From positions 1,054,001-1,118,000 of the forward strand of contig NZ_KK366017.1 of the NCBI RefSeq assembly GCF_000686805.1: 64,000 nucleotides of DNA, in the 5' to 3' direction. The notes under the pieces were generated by a model. The model did not search any database and had not been told where the DNA came from. It saw only the letters and a program-made list of their open reading frames with translations. The position numbers and the translations under genes are program-made. Of the stretch, positions 38,202 to 46,367 are shown piece by piece (the stretch's first letter is position 1; each line of letters opens with the position of its first letter). The DNA comes from Bacillus sp. UNC41MFS5 (GTDB lineage: Bacteria > Bacillota > Bacilli > Bacillales_B > DSM-18226).

Positions 38202-39764
38202 ATGGCTGTGTTTAAGAATCCTGAAGAAATTGCTCAAAGCATTCCTGATGGAAGCACCATTGCTCTTGCCGGATTTGGGGGAATGGGGCAATGTGACAAT
38301 ATATTAAAGGGGATCCGTGACTCTTTCTTACGATCGGGACATCCTCGTGACTTAACGGTTTTCCATGCAGCTGGTCAGTCGGATAAATCGAATGGCATCG
38401 AATATATAGCAGAGGAAGGCTTGATTAGTCGTGTCATAGGTGGTCATTGGGGATTAGCTCCTAAAATGAAACTTCTTATTGAGGAAAATAAAATCGAAGC
38501 CTACTGTTTTCCACAGGGACAGCTTACACATTTGTTCAGGGCAATGGCCAGCGGTCTGCCCGGACAACTTTCAAGAATTGGGCTCGGCACCTTTGTAGAC
38601 CCGAGGAAAGAAGGCGGGAAGTTTAACGAGCGTACGATGGGAAAAGAAGATCTTGTGAAACTTGTTACGATTGAAGAGGAAGAGTTTTTACTCTATAAAT
38701 CTATCCCTTTTGACTTTGTCTTTATCAGGGGAACAACAGTCGATGAGGAAGGTAACTTAACATCTGAGGAAGAAGCACTAAAGCTTGAGGTGCTTTCAGC
38801 TGCTCAAGCGGCAAGAGCACATGGCGGGGTAGTTGTGGCTCAGGTAAAATACTTAGCAAGGAAAGAAACGTTGCACCCAAAAGATGTTGTGGTACCCGGA
38901 TATCTTATAGATTATGTGAATGTTGTTGACAAACCAGAAAATGATCACAGGCAGATCCCTAGTACAGCATATCATCCAGTTTTTAGTGGCAATACACGGG
39001 TCCCATCGCGAAGGCTGGAAAATCTTCCATTGAGTATACGGAAAATAATTGGAAGAAGAGCTGTCCAAGAAATGCCAGCATTTTCTGTAGCGAATATAGG
39101 AATTGGGATTCCAGGTGATGTTATTGGGCCGATTCTTCATGAAGAGCAACTTCAATCCGGTGTTGTGCTTACACTTGAGTCCGGAGTCATAGGCGGAATC
39201 CCCCTAGGAGCAAATCAATTTGGGATTGCTCAAAATGCCACGGCCATTATAGACCATGAATACTTGTTTGATTATTACCATGGAACAGGGGTAGATATCA
39301 CTTTTATGGGTGCCGCAGAAGTGGATCGGCTGGGCAATGTGAATGTGAGCAAGTTCGGTAATCGAATAACAGGTTGTGGCGGCTTTATCGATATAACCCA
39401 ACCTGCAAAAAAAGTCGTTTTCTGCACCACATTTACTGGAGGCGGTTTTCACGCTGAAATAATTGATGGCCGGCTAAACATTGTAAAAGAAGGGAATATA
39501 AAAAAATTCAAAGCTGAAGTAAACCAAATTACGTTTAGCGGTGAATATGCTTCAAAACTCCATAAAGAAATTATCTATGTTACCGAAAGAGCTGTATTTG
39601 AATTGACAACGGACGGACTTGTTTTAAAAGAAATTGCCCCAGGAATAGATTTAGAAAAGGATGTTTTAGCTCAAATGGAATTTATGCCAACCATCCACCA
39701 GAATCTAAAGGTGATGGACATGAAAATTTTCGGTAAAGAAAGAATGTCATTTAAAACTCGTTAA
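38202..39764 (+). CDS. Family I acyl-CoA transferase, copy 3
   Basis: The 520-residue protein has Glu326 in T-L-E-S-G-V-I-G-G-I-P-L. It shares G-G-H-W-G-L-A, G-R-R-A-V-Q-E-M and G-I-G-I-P-G-D-V-I-G-P with copy 2, but ends shortly after the conserved core. It is preceded by its own AAGGGG ribosome site and followed by an inverted repeat. Three transferases in one cluster suggest either three substrates or one that fits several steps. Confidence 0.85.
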   Translation: MAVFKNPEEIAQSIPDGSTIALAGFGGMGQCDNILKGIRDSFLRSGHPRDLTVFHAAGQSDKSNGIEYIAEEGLISRVIGGHWGLAPKMKLLIEENKIEAYCFPQGQLTHLFRAMASGLPGQLSRIGLGTFVDPRKEGGKFNERTMGKEDLVKLVTIEEEEFLLYKSIPFDFVFIRGTTVDEEGNLTSEEEALKLEVLSAAQAARAHGGVVVAQVKYLARKETLHPKDVVVPGYLIDYVNVVDKPENDHRQIPSTAYHPVFSGNTRVPSRRLENLPLSIRKIIGRRAVQEMPAFSVANIGIGIPGDVIGPILHEEQLQSGVVLTLESGVIGGIPLGANQFGIAQNATAIIDHEYLFDYYHGTGVDITFMGAAEVDRLGNVNVSKFGNRITGCGGFIDITQPAKKVVFCTTFTGGGFHAEIIDGRLNIVKEGNIKKFKAEVNQITFSGEYASKLHKEIIYVTERAVFELTTDGLVLKEIAPGIDLEKDVLAQMEFMPTIHQNLKVMDMKIFGKERMSFKTR

Positions 39765-39765
39765 T

Positions 39766-39787
39766 TTTGAAAACAAATGGTTTCAAA
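39766..39787 (+). promoter_or_regulatory. Inverted repeat before the succinate-semialdehyde dehydrogenase gene
   Basis: TTTGAAAAC, AAAT, GGTTTCAAA: arms identical at 8 of 9 positions. It lies just upstream of the ribosome site of the 39809 gene. This is either an operator or an RNA hairpin; it does not match the CTAAACGTTTAG operator. Confidence 0.4.
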
Positions 39788-39808
39788 TAAAATTAGGAGG
39801 AAACTAGC

Positions 39809-41269
39809 GTGGAGATAACAGTTAGTTTAATTGATTTAGACGAATTAAAAATGTTTGTGAATGGCGAATGGATATCGGGTAATGGAAAAACATTCGCTGT
39901 CACGAATCCGTCTACGGGCAAAGTTGTCGCCCTTGTTCCGAATGGCGGACGACAAGAGACGAAACTAGCTATAGCAGCCGCCGAAGATGCATTTAAATCT
40001 TGGTCAAAGTTAACAGCCAATGAACGTGCAAAATACTTATTAAAATTACGGGATCTAATGCATGAACATAAGGACCAGCTTGCAGAAATTATGAGTTTAG
40101 AAATGGGAAAACCATTCACTGAAGCACAGGGAGAAGTAGTATATGCTGCTAGTTTCTTAGAATGGTTTGCCGAGGAAGGCCGCAGGATTTATGGCGAAAC
40201 CATTCCTGCATCTGCTGCTCATAAAAGATTAATGGTCATTCGTCAGCCAGTGGGCGTGGTTGCGGCTATTACGCCTTGGAATTTCCCATTGGCTATGATG
40301 ACCAGGAAATTAGGACCTGCGATGGCAGCCGGTTGTACTGGAATTGTAAAGCCTGCAAAACAATCACCTATCAGTGCAATAGCATTCTGTAAATTGGTTG
40401 AATTAGCGGGTATACCCCGTGGAGTAGTCAATGTCGTAACAGGCGATGCCGAGCCTATTTCAGATGAGATATTCGAAAATCCAGTGGTACGAAAAATTTC
40501 TTTCACTGGATCTACTGACATAGGAAAATTACTTGTTTCTAAATCTGCGAACCAATTAAAGCGATTATCACTAGAGCTTGGTGGTCATGCGCCTTTCATT
40601 GTTTTTGAAGATGCTGATTTAGAGGCTGCTGCTGCAGGTGCAGTTGCTAGCAAATTTAGAAATACAGGACAGACGTGTGTTTGTGCGAATCGAATCTATG
40701 TTCAAAAGTCCGTAATTGATAGATTCTCTGAAATTTTCGTGGAGAAAGTTCAATCTCTAAAGGTCGGAAATAGCATTCAGCCGAATGTTCAAGTAGGACC
40801 GCTAGTAAGCCTTGCTGGTCTTGTAAAGGTAGAGGAACACGTGGAGGATGCCATAAGTAAAGGGGCAAGAATTCTTTGTGGTGGACAAAGGCTTGGAGGA
40901 GACTTGTCTGATGGTTTATTCTATGAACCTACCGTTATCTCTGAAGTTAATACAGACATGCTTATAACGAATGAGGAAACTTTCGGTCCTGTTGCTCCCA
41001 TTATTCCATTTGAAACAGAGGAAGAAGTAATTCAGCATGCAAACAATACAGTTTATGGTTTAGCTGCCTATTTTTATACACAAAACATTGGTCGTGCAAT
41101 CAGAGTTTCTGAGGCTTTAGAATTTGGCATCATCGGCATGAATGATGCCGTACCCGCAGTACCTCAAGCGCCGTTTGGAGGATTTAAAGAGAGTGGGATT
41201 GGCCGGGAAGGCGGACATCAGGGCTTGGACGAATACTTAGAAGACAAATTTATATCAATGAGTTTTTAG
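39809..41269 (+). CDS. gabD: NAD(P)-dependent succinate-semialdehyde dehydrogenase-like aldehyde dehydrogenase
   Basis: The 486-residue enzyme has aldehyde dehydrogenase motifs I-T-P-W-N-F-P near residue 150, F-T-G-S-T-D-I-G-K near 230, catalytic Glu in L-E-L-G-G-H-A-P, and catalytic Cys in G-Q-T-C-V-C-A-N. The length and G-Q-T-C-V-C-A-N match GabD. It oxidises succinate semialdehyde to succinate, which enters the TCA cycle. GTG start after AGGAGG. Its neighbour, the iron alcohol dehydrogenase, could supply the semialdehyde from 4-hydroxybutyrate. Confidence 0.85.
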   Translation: MEITVSLIDLDELKMFVNGEWISGNGKTFAVTNPSTGKVVALVPNGGRQETKLAIAAAEDAFKSWSKLTANERAKYLLKLRDLMHEHKDQLAEIMSLEMGKPFTEAQGEVVYAASFLEWFAEEGRRIYGETIPASAAHKRLMVIRQPVGVVAAITPWNFPLAMMTRKLGPAMAAGCTGIVKPAKQSPISAIAFCKLVELAGIPRGVVNVVTGDAEPISDEIFENPVVRKISFTGSTDIGKLLVSKSANQLKRLSLELGGHAPFIVFEDADLEAAAAGAVASKFRNTGQTCVCANRIYVQKSVIDRFSEIFVEKVQSLKVGNSIQPNVQVGPLVSLAGLVKVEEHVEDAISKGARILCGGQRLGGDLSDGLFYEPTVISEVNTDMLITNEETFGPVAPIIPFETEEEVIQHANNTVYGLAAYFYTQNIGRAIRVSEALEFGIIGMNDAVPAVPQAPFGGFKESGIGREGGHQGLDEYLEDKFISMSF

Positions 41270-41278
41270 GAGAAAAAA

Positions 41279-41311
41279 ATAGAGTAAAGGCATGGGAGCC
41301 TTTACTCTATT
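41279..41311. terminator. Strong hairpin between gabD and lhgO-like genes
   Basis: AATAGAGTAAAGGC (14 bases), loop ATGGGA, GCCTTTACTCTATT is a perfect stem. The T-run lies on the minus strand (opposite A-tract 41273-41279), so on the plus strand it is a weak terminator or processing site. Confidence 0.55.
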
Positions 41312-41357
41312 AGCTATCATATTAACTAAATTAACTCTAAATAAAAGAGGGATAATC

Positions 41358-42596
41358 GTGTATGATTTTACAATAGTAGGCGGTGGGATCGTTGGTTTAT
41401 CCACGGGGATGGCTTTAAGTCGATATTATCCCAAGGCGAAAATTCTAATTTTAGAAAAAGAAAAAGTTTGGGCTAGTCATCAGACTGGACACAATAGTGG
41501 AGTTATTCACTCTGGAATCTATTATAAACCAGGCAGTTATAAAGCCAGATTTGCACGTGAAGGAAGTCAGGCTATGGTTAATTTTTGTAAAACTTATAAT
41601 ATTCAGCATGAAATTTGCGGCAAAGTCATTGTTGCGACAAAACCGGCAGAACTTCCTTTATTAGAAAATCTATTTCAACGTGGATTACAAAATGGCCTAA
41701 ATATAAAAAAAATTGGGCCTAGTGAACTTAAAGAAATTGAACCACACGTCAACGGGTTGGCAGCTATTCGTGTCGCTAATGCAGGGATTGTCAATTATAA
41801 ACAGGTTGCAGGAGCCTTTGCTTCCATTATTGAGAAAAATGGTGGTGAATTACTTCTTAATACTAAGGTAGAGAACATTGTGAATAAGGCAGATGGAATA
41901 GAAGTTGAGAGTAATCGTGGTTCATTTAGGACTCATTTTTTGATCAATTGTGCTGGACTTCAGAGTGACCGAATGGCGAAACTGGAAAAAGTAGAAACAG
42001 ATATAAAAATTATCCCGTTTCGTGGGGAATATTATGAACTGAAACCTGAAAAGCGGTGCCTTGTAAAAAATCTTATATATCCCGTTCCAAATCCTAATTT
42101 TCCCTTTTTAGGCGTGCATTTTACACGTATGATTGACGGTAGAGTGGATGCAGGACCTAATGCAGTTCTTAGCTTAAAAAGAGAAGGCTATTTTAAGACT
42201 GATTTTGCTATGCAAGATTTTATAGAAGTCATGACCTACCCAGGATTTTGGAAAATTGCATCAAAATACTGGAAAAATGGTTTAGAAGAAATGGTTCGGT
42301 CCTTTAGTAAATCAGCTTTCGTCAGGAGTCTTCAGCAACTCATCCCGGAAATCAGTGCTTCAGATTTAGAGACGGCCCCTGCTGGTGTAAGAGCTCAAGC
42401 ATTAAAATCAGATGGAACGCTGGTGGATGATTTTCATATTGTTTCTGGTAGAAATTCGATTCACGTATGTAATGCACCATCGCCTGCGGCTACTGCATCT
42501 ATTCAAATAGGTAATGCAATAGTTGCAAAAATAAGTGAGCAGTTTCCTCGGGCAGAACAATTAGCATATGAATCTCCTGGAGAATATAGAAATTAA
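41358..42596 (+). CDS. lhgO: L-2-hydroxyglutarate oxidase-like FAD enzyme
   Basis: The 412-residue DAO-type flavoprotein has G-G-G-I-V-G-L-S-T at the N-terminus, then H-Q-T-G-H-N-S-G-V-I-H-S-G-I-Y-Y, the hallmark of LhgO/L2HGDH. The end has P-A-G-V-R-A-Q. It oxidises L-2-hydroxyglutarate to 2-oxoglutarate with transfer of electrons to quinone or oxygen. GTG 41358 has AGAGGG seven bases upstream and begins at the FAD motif; a longer ATG start at 41292 lies in the hairpin loop. In Pseudomonas, lhgO and gabD lie together with csiD; csiD is absent here. Confidence 0.85.
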   Translation: MYDFTIVGGGIVGLSTGMALSRYYPKAKILILEKEKVWASHQTGHNSGVIHSGIYYKPGSYKARFAREGSQAMVNFCKTYNIQHEICGKVIVATKPAELPLLENLFQRGLQNGLNIKKIGPSELKEIEPHVNGLAAIRVANAGIVNYKQVAGAFASIIEKNGGELLLNTKVENIVNKADGIEVESNRGSFRTHFLINCAGLQSDRMAKLEKVETDIKIIPFRGEYYELKPEKRCLVKNLIYPVPNPNFPFLGVHFTRMIDGRVDAGPNAVLSLKREGYFKTDFAMQDFIEVMTYPGFWKIASKYWKNGLEEMVRSFSKSAFVRSLQQLIPEISASDLETAPAGVRAQALKSDGTLVDDFHIVSGRNSIHVCNAPSPAATASIQIGNAIVAKISEQFPRAEQLAYESPGEYRN

Positions 42597-42672
42597 AAGA
42601 AATGATATCGTTCCACTTACAAACATTATTGAAGATTGCTTATAAATTTCCATTGAGTTCTTAGATAAAGCA

Positions 42673-42783
42673 ATGAAACTCGCAAAAGAAATGAGTTATG
42701 AACATGAACTTGTTGTAGGAGGACTGTGTCTTGAATATAATACGTTCCTGTCGCTTTTTATTAGGATTAAAAAAACTAGATAA
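42673..42783 (+). pseudogene. Short ORF or gene fragment, 36 codons
   Basis: The frame M-K-L-A-K-E-M-S-Y-E-H-E-L-V-V-G-G-L-C-L, then E-Y-N-T-F-L ends 12 bases before glycerate kinase. There is no ribosome site and the preceding 76 bases are not coding in this frame. It may be the tail of a lost gene; the family was not recognised. Confidence 0.3.
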
Positions 42784-42795
42784 GTAGGGATGTTT

Positions 42796-43929
42796 ATGAA
42801 AGTGGTGATTGCTCCAGATTCATTCAAAGGCTCTATTTCTGCTGGGGATATTTGTTTTGCGATAAAAGAGGGAATCCTCCGTGTATTTCCAGATGCGGAA
42901 ATAAAGGCTGTACCGCTTGCTGATGGTGGTGAAGGAACACTGGAAAATATGATTTATTCATCAAATGGTACCTTAATGCGAATAAAAGTAAAAGGACCAA
43001 TGGGGAAAGAGGTTATTGCTGCATATGGAATATTGGGAGATGGGGAAACAGTTGTAGTTGAAATGGCTCAAGCTTCTGGTCTTCCCCTTGTTGAACCCGA
43101 GGAAAGAAATCCGTATATTGCTACAAGTTTTGGCACAGGCCAATTAATAAAACATGCACTAGATGCAGGTTACCGGAGATTCATCATTGGTTTAGGTGGT
43201 AGTGCAACGAATGACTGTGGCACTGGAATGCTAACGGCTCTAGGATTAAAGCTTTTTGATAAAAATGGAAATATATTAACAGAAGGTGGGGGATTTCTCT
43301 CCGATTTATCATTTTTCGATGAATCAGGGCTCGACCCTCGGATAGTCGAGTCGAATTTTACCATTGCAAGTGATGTAATAAATAAGCTTTGCGGAAAGGA
43401 AGGAGCATCTGTGGTATTTGGCCCTCAAAAAGGTGCATCACCTGAAATGGTTAAACACCTTGACGATGCGCTAAGTCATTTTGCGGACATTGTGTATAAA
43501 CAAAAAGGTGTTGATATTAAGAGGTATCCAGGAGGTGGTGCTGCTGGTGGCATGGGGGCAGCACTTATTGCATTTCTAGGAGCTTCCGTCCAGTCTGGTG
43601 TTGATGTTATTATGAAAGAAGTTGACTTTGATGGGCAAATTATAGGTGCTGACCTGATTATTACAGGTGAAGGAAAGCTTGATGCACAAACAATATCGGG
43701 GAAGGTAATTTCAGGGGTAAGCAAAATTGCAAGAAAACATCAAGTACCTGTCATTGTCATATGTGGAGGAGTAGAAATAGAACCAACCAAGTTTAATGAA
43801 CTGGGCATTCTTTCTGCATTTTCAATTGTTCCCGGACCTTGTTCCTTAAATGAATCCATGAAAAAATCGGCGGCATGGATTACTGAACGGACGGAAGCAA
43901 TTATAAGAATAATTAGCTACTATAAATAG
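42796..43929 (+). CDS. Glycerate 2-kinase (GlxK/GarK family)
   Basis: The 377-residue protein begins M-K-V-V-I-A-P-D-S-F-K-G-S, followed by P-L-A-D-G-G-E-G-T, G-L-G-G-S-A-T-N-D and T-G-E-G-K-L-D-A-Q-T, all typical of this kinase. It makes 2-phosphoglycerate from glycerate and ATP. Its presence suggests the cluster, or its end, connects to glyoxylate/glycerate or tartronate metabolism. ATG 42796 is preferred over 42790 because of GTAGGG spacing. Confidence 0.85.
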   Translation: MKVVIAPDSFKGSISAGDICFAIKEGILRVFPDAEIKAVPLADGGEGTLENMIYSSNGTLMRIKVKGPMGKEVIAAYGILGDGETVVVEMAQASGLPLVEPEERNPYIATSFGTGQLIKHALDAGYRRFIIGLGGSATNDCGTGMLTALGLKLFDKNGNILTEGGGFLSDLSFFDESGLDPRIVESNFTIASDVINKLCGKEGASVVFGPQKGASPEMVKHLDDALSHFADIVYKQKGVDIKRYPGGGAAGGMGAALIAFLGASVQSGVDVIMKEVDFDGQIIGADLIITGEGKLDAQTISGKVISGVSKIARKHQVPVIVICGGVEIEPTKFNELGILSAFSIVPGPCSLNESMKKSAAWITERTEAIIRIISYYK

Positions 43930-44542
43930 TTATTATTCAGGTGTTGGCAGTCTTAAAATTTGCCCGAGATCTGCTTGCAAGGGGACTGGTTGTTTAATTC
44001 CCACTTTTCCCCGTCAACCAAATGCATCATACCAACAGTCTCGGAGATTTTTCAGTTATGTTTTTCCGACTGTTTAAACTTGAGTTGAAAGTGCGGAATC
44101 ACCAGTATTTTTCTGAATATTACATAGACTATTACGACGGAATTTGATTTTATGTCCAATCCACCAAGTATTGTATGAATGGTGGATTTTTTTTGCATAA
44201 ATAAATAGGGAAACCCAAAATAGAGTGAATACCTAAGATTAGGTTGGGACAAATTAACCGCTTCTGTTCTGAAGTTATTCGGAAAAACAGCACAATGGAA
44301 AACATTTCATCCTTCATAAAAAGTCCAAGTAAACTTTTCTATTAGGTAAAATATCAGTTGTAAATCATTCATAAACAAGAAAAAATTGAATTGGCTGAGT
44401 TCTAAAAAGTAGGTAAAATTCTTTAAGAACGTAGTCTGCTTTCCATTTTAGTATACTGATTTCAGAGGTGTTGTTTATTTCTTTGTTTTTTTGTTTTTTG
44501 TCCATAGTTCTTAAGAAATTCATTTTTTGTGGAGGGAAAAAA
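43930..44542. other. Intergenic stretch of about 600 bases after glycerate kinase
   Basis: No recognised gene. It contains an imperfect inverted repeat around 44033-44075 (AACAGTC...GACTGTT) and a clear terminator at 44158-44194. The rest is AT-rich. Promoter sequences for the glycosylase gene are likely at the end. Confidence 0.4.
44158..44194 (+). terminator. Terminator in the glycerate kinase/glycosylase gap
   Basis: AATCCACCA and TGGTGGATT form a stem with a 13-base loop, followed by TTTTTT. It lies 230 bases after glycerate kinase, so it either ends a long trailer or belongs to a vanished gene. Confidence 0.75.
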
Positions 44543-45169
44543 GTGGGAGATTCTAAAAAAGAAATCGTACCATTACCCGAGGATTTTTATGTTCAGCCCA
44601 CCCTTGAACTGGCAAAGGCATTGCTTGGATGCCTCCTTGTAAAAGAAACGAATGAGGGAATGTCGGCAGGATATATTGTTGAAACAGAGGCATACATAGG
44701 TCCTGGCGATAGGGCTGCACACAGCTACAATAATAGGAGGACGCGAAGAACAGAGGTTATGTTCCAACGTTCAGGACTTGTTTATACTTATTTAATGCAT
44801 ACACACTGCCTTTTCAATGTGGTCAGTGGCGGTGAAGAACATCCTGAAGCCGTTTTGGTCCGCGCCCTTGAACCTCGATACGGTCTCGAATTAATGAAAA
44901 AGAGAAGAGGTAAGGAAGATTTGCCAAGTCTGACAAATGGCCCTGGCAATCTGTCAAAATCATTAGGCATTACCATGGAGGACTATGGCTGCCTCCTCAC
45001 GCTTCCACCGTTATATATCGCGAAGGGCTTTTGTCCGGAAACTATATCCGTCGGCAAAAGGATTGGAATTGATAAATCTGGTGAAGCCCGGGATTATCCA
45101 TGGCGATTCTGGGTGACGAATAATCAATATGTTTCTCGGCATCAAAAATCTGACTATGTAATTGTCTGA
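44543..45169 (+). CDS. DNA-3-methyladenine glycosylase (AAG/MPG family)
   Basis: The 208-residue protein has AAG landmarks: A-L-L-G-C-L-L-V, I-V-E-T-E-A-Y-I-G-P-G-D-R-A-A-H-S-Y, R-R-T-R-R-T-E-V-M-F, Y-T-Y-L-M-H-T-H-C-L-F-N, and N-G-P-G-N-L-S-K-S-L-G-I. It excises alkylated purines in base-excision repair; the catalytic Glu is in E-T-E-A-Y. GTG 44543 has GGAGGG seven bases upstream, better than the longer hydrophobic extension at 44468. Confidence 0.9.
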   Translation: MGDSKKEIVPLPEDFYVQPTLELAKALLGCLLVKETNEGMSAGYIVETEAYIGPGDRAAHSYNNRRTRRTEVMFQRSGLVYTYLMHTHCLFNVVSGGEEHPEAVLVRALEPRYGLELMKKRRGKEDLPSLTNGPGNLSKSLGITMEDYGCLLTLPPLYIAKGFCPETISVGKRIGIDKSGEARDYPWRFWVTNNQYVSRHQKSDYVIV

Positions 45170-45179
45170 AAAGTAAAGA

Positions 45180-45203
45180 GGACTTAACTCGTTGGTTAAG
45201 TCC
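45180..45203 (+). other. Hairpin downstream of the glycosylase gene
   Basis: GGACTTAAC, loop TCGTTG, GTTAAGTCC: a perfect 9-bp stem just after the glycosylase stop with no T-run, possibly a weak terminator. Confidence 0.5.
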
Positions 45204-45361
45204 CTATAATAAATGGATTCGTTTAGTTTTCCTTAGTAAGAATTAGGCTTATAGCCAATTATTCTTCCTTTCCTAAAGTTTATTTATCGAAAAGGATTAT
45301 CCATTTAATCCTTTTGTTTCGATTTTACGAGTATGAAGTTTTTCTAAGACTACAATCCTGG

Positions 45362-46060
45362 TCAACACCCCCTCGTCATAGAAATGGTTTGGTTCTGATC
45401 ACCCGGACCGATAAAATCTAATGCGGCAGGAGAAAAAACTATAACTTTTCTTTTAACGGCCTCCAAAGGAATTCGGATTGGCTCAAAAACCTCCCTATCC
45501 TGAAAAGCTTTACCTCCCTTGGTTATTCGCTTTTTCTCATCTCTTTCGAAGGCAGTCTTATTTTTCTTGTCAATTGTGTTCATAGTGACATGCTCTTTCA
45601 CTTTTTCAGTTAGTAGTGATGGTTCTTTCTCGGTTTGGCAAACTTCTACTTCCATCGAAGCTACTATTCCGATTTCTCGATTATTAACCACCAAAATGAA
45701 GTTGTAACCGGTTTTGGTTTTCTTTTGGAGAATTTCAACTTCTTCTGTGATTAACGTGACGAATTCTTCAGGTTGTTTCGTGTGTGAGTCTTGAGAGTTT
45801 TCTTTTTCCTTAATGACACGATAAGCTGCTTTTGCGCCAATTCCTTCATCTGTAAAGTCAAAAGGTTTGATACTCTGTGTGCGTACAAGGTATACATCAT
45901 TAACCTTTTCTTTGTTGTTTAATTGGACACATAAAGCAACATCTTCTTTCACCGCCTTTCCCTCACTGTTCGAGAGAGTAGGGACATTCATTTTCATTCC
46001 TGGAAATTGAACGAAGATGTAGCTGAAGTTTTTCTTGGGATGCACATCTGAAAGTCTCAT
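45362..46060 (-). CDS. Hypothetical protein, about 232 aa
   Basis: From ATG 46060 the product begins M-R-L-S-D-V-H-P-K-K-N-F-S-Y. Two blocks of alternating hydrophobic residues (Y-I-F-V-Q-F-P-G and Y-N-F-I-L-V-V-N-N-R-E-I-G) are followed by a charged Lys/Glu-rich segment and a proline/aspartate-containing tail (V-F-S-P-A-A-L-D-F-I-G-P-G-D). There is no signal peptide or membrane segment. A longer GTG start at 46165 adds 35 Thr/Lys/Arg-rich residues and has poor ribosome spacing. I do not recognise the family; a spore-associated role is conceivable but unsupported. Confidence 0.55.
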   Translation of the reverse strand: MRLSDVHPKKNFSYIFVQFPGMKMNVPTLSNSEGKAVKEDVALCVQLNNKEKVNDVYLVRTQSIKPFDFTDEGIGAKAAYRVIKEKENSQDSHTKQPEEFVTLITEEVEILQKKTKTGYNFILVVNNREIGIVASMEVEVCQTEKEPSLLTEKVKEHVTMNTIDKKNKTAFERDEKKRITKGGKAFQDREVFEPIRIPLEAVKRKVIVFSPAALDFIGPGDQNQTISMTRGC

Positions 46061-46232
46061 AAACTCACAACCTTTCCGATTTGTACAAGTTTTTTTCCTT
46101 GTAGTTGTATAATTCAATAAGTATCTTCTCATTCCTTTATGAGTATGTTGAGTTTTCATCGTCACTTTCTTATGAAATGTGATGATTCCTCCTAAATTAT
46201 GAGGAAATCTACTATCGAAACATGTAAATGAG

Positions 46233-46247
46233 ATAAAAACGCTTACA
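46233..46247. promoter_or_regulatory. Weak cre-like site between 46060 gene and thrC
   Basis: ATAAAAACGCTTACA matches 13 of 15 cre positions but misses the G of the TG pair. It lies in the divergent promoter region. Confidence 0.3.
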
Positions 46248-46367
46248 AAAACGACAATTTATAGACTATTCGCTCAATTATGTTACAATAAATTTTATAT
46301 ATTAATGCGACACAAAGAGTCTCCCGCTTAAAAAAATCTTAAAACTTATATACCATGGAGGAAAACT

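Noticed and set aside
39204..39452. Long minus-strand open frames opposite the CoA-transferase genes
   Set aside because: They recur opposite all three paralogues and follow the sense coding pattern; shadows.
44052..44252. 66-codon minus-strand open frame
   Set aside because: It spans the terminator at 44158-44194, has no ribosome site and no protein-like composition.
46260..46367. T-box or riboswitch leader before thrC
   Set aside because: The leader is about 110 bases without recognisable specifier, T-box motif or competing terminator.
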